Shown one piece after another: positions 4,972-5,454 of a stretch of 5,454 bases of DNA (its first letter is position 1; the number at the start of each line of letters is the position of its first letter). Both the position numbers and the translations under genes were made by a program. The stretch is taken from positions 1 to 5,454 of the forward strand of contig CAADSV010000027.1 in assembly GCA_900751665.1 (NCBI GenBank), given 5' to 3'. The notes beneath the pieces were generated by a model. The model was given only the letters and a program-made list of their open reading frames with translations, searched no databases and had not been told where the DNA came from. This DNA comes from an uncultured Collinsella sp. GTDB lineage: Bacteria > Actinomycetota > Coriobacteriia > Coriobacteriales > Coriobacteriaceae.

Positions 4972-5454
4972 TTACGAGAGCGACGTTCTCAGCAACTCGT
5001 TGAAGAGCTTCGGGTTGCCCTTGCCGCGGCTCGCCTTCATGCACTGGCCCACCAGAAAGCCGATGACCTTCTGGTTGCCGTCACGATACTGCTGCGCCTG
5101 ATCGGCACAGTTTGCCAGCACCTCGTCCACGATCGGCTGCAGCGCGCCGGCATCACTCACCTGACGCATACCACGCTCGTCGACGATCTTATTGGGATCG
5201 TCACCGGTCTGGGCCATGGCCTCAAAGACCTCGTGCGCTTGGTTGGAGCTGATGGCATCGGTCGCCAGCAGCTTAGCCAGCGCTGCCACCTGAGCCGGCG
5301 CGATGCTGGACTCGGCCAGCGAGACGCCCGCGCCCTTAAGGTAGGCGATCATCTCGTTGACCAGCAGGTTTGCGACCGTCTGGGCCTCCTTGCCCGCCAT
5401 ACCGGCAGGGGGGGGCCCCCCAAAACCCGGCAAACCCGGGGGGGCCGCCGCCAC
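4972..5454 (-). CDS. gatB: Aspartyl/glutamyl-tRNA amidotransferase subunit B, C-terminal fragment
   Basis: The C-terminal part of GatB, the tRNA-binding subunit of GatCAB, which amidates Glu-tRNA(Gln) (and Asp-tRNA(Asn)) in the cytoplasm of bacteria lacking the matching synthetase. The visible 160 residues cover the YqeY-like tail domain: QTVANLLVNEM (25-35), IVDERGMRQVSD (90-101) and the diagnostic GNQKVIGFLVGQCMKAS (126-142) with GKGNP (144-148). These end motifs contact tRNA in the family. The full protein is usually near 480-500 residues, so about 340 lie beyond the right edge, including the catalytic cradle domain. GatB-like sequence is convincing from about 5400 downward. The 18 codons nearest the edge encode a Gly/Pro/Ala-rich string unlike GatB and come from G and C runs, so they may be sequence error. 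The GTG at 5454 is not a real start. A terminator at 4746-4777 makes this probably the last gene of its operon. Confidence 0.93.
   Translation of the reverse strand: MAAAPPGLPGFGGPPPAGMAGKEAQTVANLLVNEMIAYLKGAGVSLAESSIAPAQVAALAKLLATDAISSNQAHEVFEAMAQTGDDPNKIVDERGMRQVSDAGALQPIVDEVLANCADQAQQYRDGNQKVIGFLVGQCMKASRGKGNPKLFNELLRTSLS

Overview
The window looks like a high-GC anaerobic gut actinobacterium of the Coriobacteriia, most likely Collinsella or a close relative. This rests on codon choice, the style of the GatB C-terminus and the ABC transporter sequence. It is a judgement from memory, not a database result. Both ends cut through genes, and both carry odd G/C homopolymer-rich sequence, so the window may be a whole short contig.

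Layout, left to right. At 1-205 (minus) is the start of an ABC transporter half-molecule that runs off the left edge. At 206-2032 (minus) is a complete 608-residue ABC permease/ATPase. Its stop codon abuts the start codon of the partial gene, so the two form one operon and probably a heterodimer of the YbtP/YbtQ - IrtA/IrtB type, which imports metal-siderophore complexes. Diverging from it at 2147-3151 (plus) is an AraC/XylS-family regulator with a TTG start. The 114 bp between them hold a good plus-strand promoter and two 15-bp direct repeats exactly 21 bp apart. These look like an araI1-I2-type operator pointing at the transporter operon.

Converging on the regulator at 3216-4580 (minus) is a 454-residue ATPase of the AAA_14/DUF4143 type, with a nuclease-like D...E-x-K motif near its C-terminus. 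At 4972-5454 (minus) is the C-terminal part of gatB, the last gene of a probable gat operon for tRNA-dependent glutamine synthesis.

The 391 bp between gatB and the ATPase gene are rich in symmetric DNA. Reading in the gatB direction there is a 141-bp imperfect inverted repeat just after the gatB stop, a strong intrinsic terminator, a perfect 27-bp palindrome, a run of AATGTG motifs spaced by about whole helical turns, and a 75-bp near-palindrome ending 20 bp before the ATPase start codon.

The transporter and regulator form one functional unit: a regulated uptake system, with the substrate inferred. The ATPase and gatB are unrelated neighbours. The most distinctive signals are the regulator's operator and the stacked palindromes in front of the ATPase.
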